From Selaginella tamariscina (lineage: Eukaryota; Streptophyta; Lycopodiopsida; Selaginellales; Selaginellaceae), in the NCBI GenBank assembly GCA_003024785.1, contig PUQB01000020.1, positions 434,001 through 498,000 on the forward strand: a stretch of DNA of 64,000 bases, read 5' to 3'. Of this stretch, positions 1 to 11,676 are shown one piece after another; position 1 is the stretch's first letter; each line of letters opens with the position of its first letter. A program made the translations under genes and the position numbers. The notes under the pieces are model-generated. The model was given only the letters and a program-made list of their open reading frames with translations. It had not been told where the DNA came from and did not search any database.

Positions 1-2450
1 CTTCAAAGGAATGAACTTAGCATACTTGCTCAAGCGATTCACAATGACCCACTTTTATTCATTACAACGCAATGTCTTGGAAGATGTGTAATTAAATCCA
101 TAGAAATACTCTTTCATCTTTCTTGAGGCACTTCCAAAGGCATTAATTGTCAGAGGTTTTACCTAGTGCCACAAAGGCGACTTGTCAGGTGCCAACCCTG
201 GAATCTTCTCTTTGGAAACCCCATAAAATCTAGTAAAGTAACCCGTATTAGAAACCCAACCCTTAGGAGCTTAAACCCCAGCTGACCAAGTCCACGAACA
301 AAGCTCACCTTGTGAATCAGGATACATGGACTAGCCAAGCTATAGGTGTTGTTCCTAACTTGGCGTGGTTGAGGCGGCCGGTGCAAGGCTTCAACCACTA
401 GTTTTGTGAAACATAAACTCAGGCAATACCTTTAAGCTTGCGAGTAGGTTTTCAGCCCAAGGAATTTGACTAATTCCTTGAAAGTGACATACCCCTGTCA
501 CAAAGGTGAGATCCTACTAACAACGATAGGATAGTCTAACCTAAAGGTGGGATGTACCCTGTTGTGTGAAAGTTTGGCGGCATAACAGAGGGTTGCGCCT
601 TGACAACACAAGTTGAGCTTGCGCTGGTAGGAGGTTAACGAGCTCTCTTTTGAACCCAAGAAGCTTCACTACACATACTCTACATTATTTATGTGATGGA
701 GCCTCCCCCCCCCGCCCTATTTTTCTAAGTGAGTAAGTGGGCTGGCACGGAAATGCCAGCCCTTAATGAAATGAATGCCTAACCCTAAACCTAACCCCTA
801 GGTGGGGTTAGGGCAACCCTAGGGTTAGGGGTGTCCTTAACCCTTTTGACAAGCTTGTATTTTAATAGAAAGCCTATTTTGGAATGTCAAACCAGGGGAG
901 AGTTTTCTAAATGGAAGTGTTACCTTCGCCTAGAGTTTCTTACAATACCTAAAGACACTCGGACCATCACTAGATATTATGTGGGCCTGTTTCTTCTACA
1001 TCTAGGGTTCATCACACAACTCGGTAGGTAATAACAATCAAACCCCAAAGTAAAAGGTCAAGTCATAGTAAAAACCATGACATCAACAGCTTAGGCTAAG
1101 CCACTCTCTCGATCTTAATTAATTGGTACTAAGCACAAGTGCAAAACATCCACAATGTCCTCCTTCATATTAGGCCAGAAGAATCGACATTTCACCAAGT
1201 CATACGTCTATTCTCTCCTCCATGTTCAACATATGGACTATTATGCATCTTCTTGCATAACTGCTATAACAAGCTCGCACTACTAAGCATTGCTTGTATA
1301 GTAGACTATTTACTCAGCATAAGGCTCCACCAAACTGTTGAGACGCTGCTAACAAACTAGATTCTTAGCTTATGCTTTGCGAATCAAAGAAAATAAACCA
1401 TCTTCGATACTTTTAATAGCATTCAATCGTTTGATACAAGAAAGGGCATCTGCAACCACATTCTCCTTCCCCTCCTTATAATGGATAGTTATAAGTCATG
1501 AAAACTTGTGTAGAAACACTGATCAACAAGCCTACCTAGCATTTAATCTTTCTAATCTAATAAATGCCTCAAAAGTTTGTGATCAATAAACATTTGAAGA
1601 GATGTCCATTATGTAGATAGTGCTTCTAGGTGCACATGGCATGCACGATAGACATCAGTTCCTTGTCATAAGTCGAGTACCGACATTCGTATCATTTAGC
1701 TTTCAACTCTCAAAAGCAATGACATGACCAACTTGTCATAGCCACACGCATTTGTGTACACCTCATAAGACTTGTCACTAGTGTTGTTGTCAATACAGTC
1801 TTCAAAGCTTCAAATGTTCACTCTGCCTTGCAAACCACTCAACGTAACATTCTTCCTATCAATGATGTCAATGAAAAGTTAAACAACTGAAGCCTTGAAT
1901 GAACCAACAATAATAATTAGCCAAGCCGAGCTCTTGCACGTCCTTAGGCAATGTCAATGCCTCATTACAAGGACCAAAAGCAACACCGTCCTTAAAAATA
2001 ATATACCGAGGTACTCCACCTCCTCCTTAGCAAACTCACACATTGAGAGCTTAGCATATAGTTCTACTCCCTAAGTGTTTAAAGCATTAGGCATAGATGT
2101 TTTACATGCTCCTCTAAAGTTTTGCTATAAATGAGAATATCATTCAAGAAGACTTCAACAAAATGATCGATATAATCAGCAAAATGGAATTCATTAGTTG
2201 CATGAATGTCACGGGGGCGTTCGTCATAATGGTACCGCTTCGTAAGTCAATTTGGTAAACTACCTGCCTTACAAACTGATCAAAACAGATCATTAACTCT
2301 TTAGAAAACTTATTTTTACAATCACCTTTGTCGATCCGTCTGCACAAGGAGCATCAGAGTTACTTGCTAGGCTGAATAAATCGCTTCTTCACCTTAAGCT
2401 CCTTCAAGAAGCTCAAATGATATGGACTTCTTAAAATTAATTTAACACTA
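1..2450 (-). mobile_element. Decayed Ty3/gypsy pol remnant, minus strand
   Basis: On the minus strand the pieces occur in normal pol order from high to low coordinates. Around 2140-2350 lies reverse transcriptase, with [18 protein letters not shown] and the degenerate polymerase box [11 protein letters not shown] at about 2120-2145. A weak connection/RNase H-like stretch follows. Around 1100-1200 lies the integrase zinc-binding end (FFWPNMKEDIVDVLHLC). At 1-125 lies the integrase core start, reading VNRLSKYAKFIPLK. Stops and frame changes are frequent, so it is dead. The zinc-binding part and the core are separated by about 940 bp of unrelated sequence, an inserted LTR described separately. 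The element continues beyond the left edge of the window. Confidence 0.75.
145..1082. mobile_element. LTR-like insertion inside the gypsy remnant (copy 1)
   Basis: This block interrupts the integrase reading of the minus-strand gypsy remnant. It is homologous, in the same orientation, to about 56085-56905. Shared stretches include AAAGGTGGGATGTACCC (about 544-560 versus 56352-56368), TTGACAACACAAGTT and the tail around 905-1082 versus 56730-56890. It begins near TGTCAGAGG and ends near ATGACA, as LTRs often do. It contains CCCTAA-type telomere-like units at 778-832, which are part of the element and not a telomere. Homology to a second nested copy and its position inside another element make it a solo or truncated LTR of a separate retrotransposon family. 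The two copies are too diverged to be the pair of one element. Confidence 0.6.
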
Positions 2451-3501
2451 TGCTCAAGCTCAATCTCATAGTACACTTCACAAATGGTGACACTCATGTA
2501 GTCTAATTTTACTATAATGCAACCTTTTACTTTAAAAATTGACTGTTATTACCTATTATGACAACAGCCTCACTTAATAGTCTGACCAAATGTTCTAAAT
2601 ATACAATAAACTTTAAGTGATGTAACACTTTTTAACGTTCCAATTGTTAAATTCAAATGAGTTTAACATGTTAAGAACAAGGTTGAGTTAACCCTCTGGT
2701 TGCCCTAGACCCTATAGGTTTAGAAGTAGGAGTAAAATTAAGTTTAAATTACATATGAACTATAATCCACACTATTAGAAATATATATATATATTATATA
2801 TAATAATATATATAAGCATTCTATCAGCCATAGTTATTAGAGAGGTATAAAAGAATTTAATTATGTATAGAACTCGGTATATTAAAAGTCAAAAAATGAG
2901 TAATCTTAAACTATAATAGTGGAATTTATATTTATTATAAATTACACACGCAAATGTATTATTTTATATTAAACATAAGTATTTGTGCACATTGAAAAAC
3001 CCATACATCAAAATAATTAAGTGATACACTGGAAGGGTTTTATTACGGATGAGTGCAAAACAAATCTACATAAATTTTATAGTATATAGTTAAATTGAAG
3101 TTATGTTAATGGGGAATGCACATGTGACAATGTTCAACACTCCTTTCATTCGCCACAAACAAAATAGTAATAACCCGATCATAATATACATATATAAAAC
3201 ATAAATTACAACATTCGTAAACTTGCTACTGTATTGTGTGGTAACACTCGATACGGATTATTAAGTACATAAGAATACATACAAAACAAAGAGTAAGGCA
3301 CAAGCAAAATTTCATTTAACCCTGTAAGTTAAATTATACACATCTTTAAGTAAAATATAATGTAATGCAATATGTACATCCTAGTATATGTATCTTATTA
3401 AATTGCATAAGTAGTTTGATATATTATCAAAACAAATGTGAAACACATTAAATGACTGAAAAACTTACATAAATCTCTTGTTCGTTTAAACCTAAGCAAG
3501 C
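2451..3501. other. AT-rich intergenic DNA
   Basis: I see no coding pattern or RNA gene here. The stretch is AT-rich, with short (TA)n runs near 2780-2815. It contains the presumed 3' flank of the ribosomal protein P2 gene. Confidence 0.6.
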
Positions 3502-4293
3502 TTAGTCGAACAGGCTAAAGCCCATATCCTGCAAGAAGAAAAAGAAAGCATTAGACAAAGAGAGAGATTCCATAATACAATTTGAAAAAGTATCTTAACT
3601 TAAAACTGGTATGTACACAATATGAAATATGTAACTAGCTATAATGGTGCCTTATGTCAAAGTGCAGTACATGGTATACGGACAACATACATGATTCTGT
3701 GTGCGTGAGTAGTACTTATATATAACATAAATGCATATAATATAAATGTGCTTGTTACTCACATCGTCTGATTCTTCCTTCTCTTCCTTCTTTTCTTCTT
3801 TGGGCTCTTCAGCAGCAGCGGCAGTAGCACCACCAGAAGCCGCAGCACCACCGCCACCGCCGCCAGAGGCAATCATCGCCCCGCCGCCGCCACCACCGCC
3901 AGATGAAAACTTCTGAGAACCCAGTTGCAGCAGCTCATTTATATCCTTCCCCTCAATATTATCATAGAGCAACGTCAGCATATCCTCCTCAACATCCGCA
4001 CCCACTGCTCACAAACATATATATGGCTGCGTAAGTGTTAAATATATATGACAGATGCAGTAAGCCCACAACACCATTCCAACCACAAAATCACGATTAT
4101 TCATGAATAATCGTCAAAATCCACGATTTTTACATCAAAATCACAAGAAAAACACGAATTTTACATCAAAATCATAAAAAATGCAAAACAAGGAATTAGC
4201 AAAACCTGAGGACAGAATGTCCTTGATGCGGTCGGAGGAGGGATGGCTATCTCCGCCGAGCATAGCCAAGAGATAAGCCGCTATAATCTTCAT
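3502..4293 (-). CDS. RPP2: 60S acidic ribosomal protein P2
   Basis: P2 is a small acidic protein of the ribosomal stalk, where P1/P2 dimers bind P0 and recruit elongation GTPases in the cytosol. Three exons join cleanly: 4293-4206, 4004-3763 and 3528-3502, giving 118 aa (family about 110-115). The N-terminus [14 protein letters not shown] is typical of P2. Next come [23 protein letters not shown] and a Gly/Ala-rich hinge. The charged tail ends in EESDD followed by DMGFSLFD, the conserved C-terminus that contacts translation factors. That final peptide is encoded by a separate 27-nt exon. All junctions are GT-AG and no frame break is seen. The hinge has long Gly and Ala runs encoded by GCC/CCG repeats. 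Confidence 0.95.
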
Positions 4294-4309
4294 GCTGCTC
4301 AGCCGCCAC

Positions 4310-4318
4310 AAACCCTAA
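4310..4318. promoter_or_regulatory. Telo-box AAACCCTAA in the P2 5' leader
   Basis: AAACCCTAA lies 17 bp upstream of the P2 start codon. Telo-boxes in the leader or core promoter are a known hallmark of plant ribosomal-protein and translation genes, where they act with TCP-bound site II elements. A second partial copy (GCCCTAAATG) follows at about 4327-4336. Function is inferred from motif and position. Confidence 0.55.
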
Positions 4319-4555
4319 GTCTAATGAGCCCTAAATGCACAAGTATATACTTAAGAATCAGAGCCGCACATCCTCGCCGTCCATCTTAACAAGCGTATAT
4401 TCGAATATACATTTTAACTCATAAATATATTTATAAACCGCATAAACATTAAGAAGTTCCAAAAAAAATTAAATATGACATGTGGCATGTTTATACACAA
4501 CCACACGCATACGTTCCCCATGCATACTTTATCTTTACATTGAACATGGTGAAAT

Positions 4556-5339
4556 TTATTTTCTCTGCTTCGAAACAGGCAACTTTTCAGCACTACCGTT
4601 GGATTTGGAGCTCGATAGATTGTCCTCTTCTACTACCACCTCCTGTGATACATCTAAAAACCACATAATAATAAAAACCATAATAAAATTCCTTTAAAAC
4701 CAAATATTAATTATTATAATAATATATATAATTATAGTTATATATTAAGATACTATATACTCAATAAAACCTGCCAATGCTTGTGTAGGAGCAAAGTTCT
4801 CGCGATTATATAGACTCCTAATGAACTCCTGCTCCATGGAGATTATATACGATTCATGCTTGTCATTTGTCCACCCTGTGTTCTACAAAGGCCATTACTA
4901 AGCTTCATACAAACTGCCATTTTCCCCTTAAACTACTGTAATTATCACTTTAAATGTGTGTGTGTGTGTATGTGCGTGCGTGGTGTAGCTAATTGTTTAA
5001 CGTTGTAAATGGTCTGGTTTTATTTAAAAATGTCTTAAGTGTTAAGCTTATTTAATTTAAATTTAAATTTAAAATGGTATTTAAACTTTGTATAGAAGAA
5101 ATTTATATATCTAAGTTGATAATCTAGAGTGTACGAACCTTATGAACCTCCAATACTTCATGGTTTCGATCGCTCCCGATAACCTCGACAGCGACAAGGC
5201 TTCCCACAAGGGTCTCAGTGGAGTCCCCAGAGAATTCTCTCAGATCCCGTTCGTGTTGTTTAACACTAGTTAATCCCTGCACATCCTTGTCCCCCACAAC
5301 AGTGATATCTTTGTTGTAGCATCCCTCTTGAAGATCCAT
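4556..5339 (-). CDS. COR27/COR28-like cold and clock regulator
   Basis: Three exons on the minus strand (5339-5135, 4875-4771, 4653-4556) give about 135 aa. The diagnostic part is exon 2, WTNDKHESYI...SMEQEFIRSLYNRE. It matches the signature of the COLD-REGULATED 27/28 family (WT-D/N-EKH-xxYLxSMExSFVxQLYN). In Arabidopsis those proteins are nuclear, have no known enzymatic domain, and repress clock genes and affect photomorphogenesis and freezing tolerance. Exon 1 is acidic; exon 3 is Ser-rich and ends in KLPVSKQRK. The splice donor that keeps the WTNDKH frame is GTACAC at 5134; a nearer GT at 5138 would shift it. The start is taken at MDLQEG because an upstream in-frame stop follows within about 40 nt. 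A nine-codon upstream ORF may precede it. The family call rests mainly on one motif. Confidence 0.55.
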
Positions 5340-5482
5340 AAACTGTACGGAGGCACCCAAACATTCTACAAAATGAAATTACAACCAAACATTAACTACT
5401 ACGCTCCGTTTTCTATATTCCGTACGCGAACACCCAATGTGTACGGATATCACGCTCCGCATGCCCGCCTATGGACTCGCGA

Positions 5483-5552
5483 CACGTGGCCGTCTCTAGA
5501 TATTTTGGTCTTTGCTCGCGCCAAAAATAGGTATGAACGGACGAGATATTTT
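5483..5552. promoter_or_regulatory. Two evening elements plus a G-box upstream of the COR27-like gene
   Basis: The 270 bp between the COR27-like start and the UreG stop hold two exact evening elements, AAAATATCT on the minus strand, at 5498-5506 and 5544-5552. A perfect G-box CACGTG lies at 5483-5488, in an ABRE-like context (ACACGTGGC). Evening elements are bound by CCA1/LHY/RVE factors. G-boxes are bound by bZIP (HY5) and bHLH factors. Both are known control sites of Arabidopsis COR27/COR28. The elements sit 144-213 bp upstream of the proposed start. Confidence 0.7.
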
Positions 5553-5611
5553 CTAGGGTCTAGGGTTTTAATACTAATTAAAACGTCATTAAGTTTTTGA
5601 TATAAAATAAA

Positions 5612-7029
5612 TCAGCAACGTTTCTTCCTTGTGGCGGACTCCCATGCGTGTAAAACATGGTCAACAATCTCCGACAATCCTACACCATGCTTAACCTGTG
5701 ATGGAATATACGGAATAATTAACCACTTAAACTTAATATTAATTACCTGTGCAAAAACAAACGGACCACCATCGCGCATTCTTAAAGCATCACGCTCCAT
5801 CACCTTCAGATCCGCACCAACTGCTTGTGCTAAGTCCGTCTTATTGATCACCTGTACAAATTTTTAAACAATAATTAATTAAAGTAAGTTTAATTAAATA
5901 AATTACCAGAAGATCTGCCTGCGTGATTCCTGGACCACCCTTCCGAGGGATCTTATCACCACCAGATACATCGATTATGTAGATTATGTAATCAGCCAGC
6001 TCCCTGCTGAAGTTCGCAGCCAAATTGTCTGTATATGTATATGAGGTGTATATACATATATACACATTGATAAAACTTCTTAGTTAATTAATACATATTA
6101 ACTAATTTATTTACCTCCTCCAGACTCACAAAGAAGTGTTTGTATATGTATATGAGGTGTATATATACTTATCATAATAAAGATTTGCATAGACACACAC
6201 ATACATAAAACTGCTTATGTACCTCCTCCAGATTCACAAAGAAGAATATCAGCTGAAAACTTTGTTGACAGTTCCTCCAGTGGCCCCAAGTTAATGCTGA
6301 TGTCTTCTCTAATGGCAGCGTGTGGACAGCCGCCTGTTTCGACGGCTCGGATCCTCTCCGAAGCTAAAGCACCATGCTTGACAAGAAACTCAGCATCTTC
6401 TTGGGTGAAAATGTCATTTGTCACCTGAATATGTACACACACACACACATATATATGTGTGTGTGTGGTGTGTGTGTTATTTGACTTACAGCTGCAATAC
6501 TGTACTTGTCCCGCAAAGCTTGGCAAAGAGCAAGCATCAAAGCTGTCTTCCTGCATGAGAGAACATATAAAGATACAATACGTGTATGTATATTCACCAT
6601 AAAACAGACATGCACAAACATGCATTGTATTGGACTTTACAATGTATTTATGTTTACATGAATGTGAACACATTTACATGATCTTCACACACCATTTATA
6701 GATATATATAAAATACAGATATATAATTGAGCTTACCCAGTTCCAACAGGTCCACCAATCCCAACAGTGAAAGCTCTCTCAGATAAATCGCGAGAGACTA
6801 AAGGCAAAGGCCTGTGATTAAAGAAGCCCGGGGAATCCAGCTGTTCATGGCTATGTGGGGCCAATCCATCATGGGTATGGTATAATTTCCCATCCGTCCC
6901 ATGCCATTCCATAGTTCTGAGCAAATACAGAATAAAACAAAAAATTATTTTCTTAAAAAGAAAAAATACTTACTCATGATCATGTTCATGTTCGTGGTGG
7001 TGTTCATGCCCATGGTGACGATGCGCCAT
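5612..7029 (-). CDS. UREG: Urease accessory protein UreG
   Basis: UreG is a SIMIBI-class GTPase that delivers nickel, with UreD/UreF, to the urease active site in the cytosol. Seven exons join without a frame break: 7029-6974, 6916-6737, 6550-6490, 6424-6223, 6028-5907, 5851-5747 and 5695-5612, giving 269 aa, the usual plant length. Seen in order: a His-rich metal-binding N-terminus ([19 protein letters not shown]) typical of plant UreG; the P-loop GGPVGTGKT at residues 73-81, split by an intron; [14 protein letters not shown], which carries the Cys-Pro-His nickel site; [13 protein letters not shown]; and [12 protein letters not shown], the guanine-specificity motif. It ends [12 protein letters not shown]. 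The start lies only 75 bp downstream of the PPR stop on the same strand, so its promoter must be very short or lie inside the PPR 3' end. Confidence 0.96.
6018..6237. repeat. Tandem duplication covering an intron and the end of UreG exon 4
   Basis: Two roughly 100-bp units lie head to tail. Unit A ends with ACCTCCTCCAGACTCACAAAG (6114-6134, plus strand). Unit B ends with ACCTCCTCCAGATTCACAAAG (6221-6241). Each is preceded by TGTATATGTATATGAGGTGT at 6031-6050 and 6140-6159. The second unit holds the real exon 4 end and splice donor. The first is a decayed copy stranded inside the intron, including a mimic donor. Confidence 0.7.
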
Positions 7030-7104
7030 AGCTTCCTTCAATGTATGTTTGACCCTAATCACTTAATTGTTAAAACATAAATTTAGTAAATATGATAATT
7101 TGTT

Positions 7105-8544
7105 TTAGTTACCGTGTAAATAAATGTTAAACTTCCTCATGTTATCAACTTCAACCTGCTCTTCCCACATTCCAAGGCTGCCAAATAGATTCGACATGAG
7201 AGAGTACGCAGCTTCATCGTTCTTATCAATCCTCAACATGGACTCAAATGCCATCCGTCCAACTTGCACATTCTTCCACTTTGTACAAGCACTGAGTATC
7301 GTCCTCCACACCAGACTACCTGGTTCACCCGGCATCATCTCCACGACACTTACAGCATCCTCGAGCCGATTTGATCTACCCAGCATGTCCACTACGCAAG
7401 CATAGTGTTCTCTTTCAGGAGAGACCCCATACTTTGTACTTATAATATCAAAGAGTTCCTTCCCTTTCTCCACATATCCCACATGACTGCACATCGAAAG
7501 GAGAGAGACAAACGTGACTGCATTCGGATTCAAGCCTTCCTCGGACATCGCAAAGAATAGCTCGAAAACTCTGTCACTGTCGCCTTGCCGGCTGTACCCC
7601 GCTATAAGTGCTGTGCAAGTCACAGTGTCCAATGCTGATAATGAATCAAAAACCACCTGAGCTTCTACTGTACTACCACACTTCCCATATACATCAACCA
7701 GGTCAGTAGCGAGAACCGGAGAGAGTTCAAGTCCCCTCTTGCAGGTTTCCATGTGTATGTCTTTAGTATCTTCTAAACAAGCCATGTTCCCACAAGCTTT
7801 TAGTGCTGCTCCAAGAGTCAGCGCATTCGGCTCACACTTGCCTTCCTGTTTCACGGCCCAGAAGAGCTCTAATGCAGTCTGGCCCTCATCGTTTTCCATG
7901 TATCCCGAGATTAATGCTGTCCAGGAAACCACGTCTCGTTTCTGCATCTTATCAAACACCTCCTGAGCATCCTGCATGCTTCTACATTTCGCATACATGT
8001 CCACCAAAGTGTTCATGACGTATACATCACTCTCAGACTGGCCTTCCTGGGCTTTCAAGTGTATAAGCCTGCCCTTCTCCAACGCTTCCTCATCTTGAAG
8101 ATATGTTATATTATTGTTTATCAAAAGAACATATGATTGTGTACTGTCTACGCAGAACACTAATAAAAGTTACCTTGGTTTGCCGCTAAGCTAGCACAAG
8201 CCTTGAGAGCAGCAACTATTGTTCTGTGATTCGGTTCACAGCCTTCCCGTTGCATAACATCAAACAACTCTAGAGCCACCCGCTCTTCCCCATTCTCTGC
8301 ATACCCCAGTATCAATGCTGTCCATAAGATAACATCAGGATGTACAATCCCGTCAAATATCCGCTTCGCATCCACCATGCTTCCACATTTCGCATACATG
8401 TCTACCAAGGCACTTGTCACGTATACGTCACTGTCAAAACTGTTGGTCTTAGCCTGCAGTTCTATGTCCTTCCCCTTCATCAACAATGTAGGTTTCATCC
8501 CAAGAACTCTCCTCTGTAACAGTAAGTTATAATCAACGTATAAC

Positions 8545-8576
<32 letters not shown>

Positions 8577-10148
8577 CACACACACACACACGTTACGAGG
8601 ATAATTTAATAATACCTCTTTTGATGCTAAGCTAGTGCATGCCTTCAGCACAGCCACAAAAGTCCGAACGTCGGGAAGGTACTCTCCTTCAGTCCGCATT
8701 TGATCAAAAAGCTTTAAAGCAACCTCTGCATCGCCATTGTCCACATATCCTAGCATTAAGATGTTCCATGTTGCCACAGTACGTTCCTTCTATACTAAAG
8801 AACAACCTTCTTTGTATGTCTATAACATTTTATATACACACATCCTGTGTGTGTGTGCGAGTGCGTAAACATACCATAGAGTTGAAGACTTCTTGAGCAT
8901 CCACAAGGCTACCACACTTTGCATACATATCCACAAGCGTGTTGGCAACAATGACTTCCGAATCGAACCCATGACTACGGGCTGTCTCATGGACTTCCAC
9001 ACCTTTTGTGAAAGATTTCATTTTCACGAGCTTTCCATCAAATAATATCCCCTCCTCCCGTGCTGCCAAGCAACTGCACGCCTTTAACACAGCTAAAATT
9101 GTCAAAGGATTTGGTTCTGGCCGCATCACAGAGAAAAGCTCAATAGCCACCTATAAACATTAATAAACGTGTTGTGTGTGTGTGTGTGTGAGTTAAGAAG
9201 ACTTACATACCTCCTCTTCCCCATTCTCCGCATACCCCAGTATTAGTGCTGTCCACGAGACTACGGAGTGAACCGGCATGCGGTCAAATACTGCCTTTGA
9301 GTCACACATGCTGCTGCATTTCGCATACATATCCACGATCATATTCCCAATATATATGTCCATAACAGCTTCGTAGCTTGCTACTTTGGAGTGGAGTTCT
9401 CTCCCCTTCTTCAAGATGTCAGGTAGCACAACTTCGCAGCCGCTAACGCAGCGTGATCCTATCATCATCGTCAGATATCACACACACACACACACACATA
9501 TAGTCCTTCCTTAATCACAGTTGATTAAGTTAATTATTTTAATGATTTTATATACATTTAAAGGATCTAAATTAAAGGGTTAATCTATATACATGATTTG
9601 GTATATCTTAAATATGTTTTTTTTCTGGTTTTTAGTATGCCAATTAATCAAGTTTGACTTAATTACCACTAATCCAAAAGGGGGGTTGTATACCGTATTC
9701 GTCCCTATACACACACATATATAAATATATACATATATATGCGTGTGCAATATATGCATATACAACCTTTGTATTTGGAGGCCAAGCTGGAGCACGCTTT
9801 GAGGGCGGCAAGGAAGGACCTGCTGTCAGTAGACAAACTTCCATGGGGCATGGAGGAAAACAGAGACAATGCTGTAGCCTCGCGATCATTCTCAACATAG
9901 CCCATAATCAATGCATTCCATGAGACGACATCGGGAGAATGCATTGTATCAAAGATGAGCTGCGAATCCTGAATGCTGCCAGATCTTGCATACATACTCA
10001 CCAGTGTGTTGGAGATGAATGTGTCGGATTCCAGGACGCTCCGGATTGCTGTGGCGTGGATGTGCTTGCCTGTGTTCTTGTCCCTGCACGCTTTCAAATC
10101 TGCAAGCAATGTGTGGATGAGCACCTTCGCCTCTGCCTTCTTCACCAT
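7105..10148 (-). CDS. PLS-type pentatricopeptide repeat protein with partial E domain
   Basis: PPR proteins bind organellar RNA in mitochondria or plastids and act in editing, splicing or stabilisation. Six exons (10148-9767, 9458-9211, 9150-8875, 8789-8616, 8513-8174, 8093-7105) join in frame to 802 aa. Repeats carry the classic cores NTLVSMYARSGSIQDS, ALVDMYAKCGSMVDA, VVSWTALILGYAENGE and VALKACASLAA. The end has an E-like region (HYACVVDMLGRSNRLEDA ... LVWRTILSACTKWKN ... SNLFGSLGMWEE). It stops at NIYLHGN with no DYW deaminase domain, so editing, if any, would need a partner in trans. Introns recur just after the ALKAC-LAS motif, suggesting expansion by exon-plus-repeat duplication. Intron microsatellites are (CA)n and (CT)n. 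The targeting peptide is unclear. Confidence 0.92.
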
Positions 10149-11676
10149 GCATTTCTAAGAACCCTAAACCCATAAGGGTGCCCTTAATACCCTTAAACAA
10201 TAATAATTATCTCTAAAATTTATAGCAAATTTATATGAATTCCTGTCATTGTAACTGACATAGATAAAGGTAACTTAATTATATGACATCTATTTTTCAA
10301 AGTTTAGTATGATAGATGTTGTCTTATGCCAACACTTAAAAATTACTTAAAATGAAATCCAATGATTTTCAAAATTCGAAATTCGTACGAAATGCTCGTC
10401 ACACGGCGCTGACTGGCACGTGTCGGTCATTGATTCCGACAAGAAACCGCAAGAGAAGAACCGGTTTGATAGTAATATAACGGCTTGTGATTAGTGAACG
10501 AATTATTCGAATATGCTTGAATATTCAGATCAGGATGATTAATTTATTAATTCAATAAACCTTGAATTCAGAATGAAATTCATAATCCTAAACGTTGAAT
10601 TATTGAGGAAAACCTACGCAAATGAACTATAATGTGTATATGCATAATGCAGTCAATCACGAACACGGGTAATAATATATGAACTCTGCAAAACACACAC
10701 ACACACACACTTGAATACGCCTGTGTAATAGCGTACGTGTGTGTATGAGAGAGAGAGAGAGAGAGCCTGCATAATAGCGTTGTTTAAGAAGCTGACTGTA
10801 TTAAACACCCTTACACTACATACACACAACATTCATGTGTGTGTGTGGGTGTCACATATAGAAGTCTCTCTCTCTCTCTCTCTACAAACCGAGCAACTTA
10901 AAGGCGAGTAAATTATATATATATAGAGCGAGAGAGAGAGAGAGAGATGAATGGAATAGATACGCATGAATAGTACGCAGATCAATAGTTGTGTTAGTCT
11001 AACATGAGTGAAGAAGAAACGAAAGGGTAGTGTATTTATAACGGACTATGTGTGTTTTCTTCCTTCTGAATATCAATGGTTGTTCAATGAAGTTTTGAGT
11101 GCATGAATAGTGTTCTTCCCATATAGCATACGTATAACTGTGTGGTGCTAATAGAGTAAGAGTTATAAACTGGGATTCGAACACGGAGCTGCCGAAGCGG
11201 GGATCGGACCGAACCTGGGAGGTTCGGATAGGGTTTGTGGCAAAACACACTGCACATGTTTGATCATTTGGTTTTCTCTTCCTTCCTCTTCAGTTGCCGA
11301 GTTGCCGCCATGGACGCATGATCGACTCTTCGTAGTGCCGCTGGATCGGGGCGATCTTCAGTCCGGCGCCTCACTGCCGGTCAGATTCTTCACTCTTCGT
11401 CTTCAGGTGATCCATCACTCTTCGTCTTCAGGTGATCCATCCTATATAGCACACAGAATTTCACGGAATAAGGCGCTGCGCTTTCTCGCTTTGGTAGGGT
11501 TTGCGAGAATCTCCACAAAAGAGCAAGTTTTCATCAGATTCCCTCACAGAATAAGGCGCTGCTCTTTCTCGCGAGTTCTTTGCTAGGTCTGCCCAAAGGA
11601 CCGCTCTTTGCAAGTTCTTCCTCGCTAGGGTTCCGGAAATCTTTCTCGGGGAGCTGGACAGTGGGAAGAAATATAT
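10149..11676. other. Divergent intergenic region with microsatellites
   Basis: This lies between the minus-strand PPR gene and the plus-strand eIF4G gene and should contain both promoters. It holds (AC)n at 10693-10710, (GA)n at 10748-10765, (TC)n at 10866-10882 and (GA)n at 10930-10946. A tandem repeat of CACTCTTCGTCTTCAGGTGATCCATC covers about 11390-11440. GAATAAGGCGCTGC repeats near 11466 and 11550, in the presumed eIF4G 5' leader. No gene is seen. Confidence 0.6.

Noticed and set aside
778..832. CCCTAA/TTAGGG-rich stretch as an interstitial telomere
   Set aside because: Units are few and irregular and part of an LTR-like element; the related region in the second copy near 56600 shows only scattered CCCTAA.
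10999..11250. 83-codon minus-strand ORF as a gene
   Set aside because: It lies in the divergent promoter region, has no recognisable domain, and its composition fits chance translation of leader DNA.
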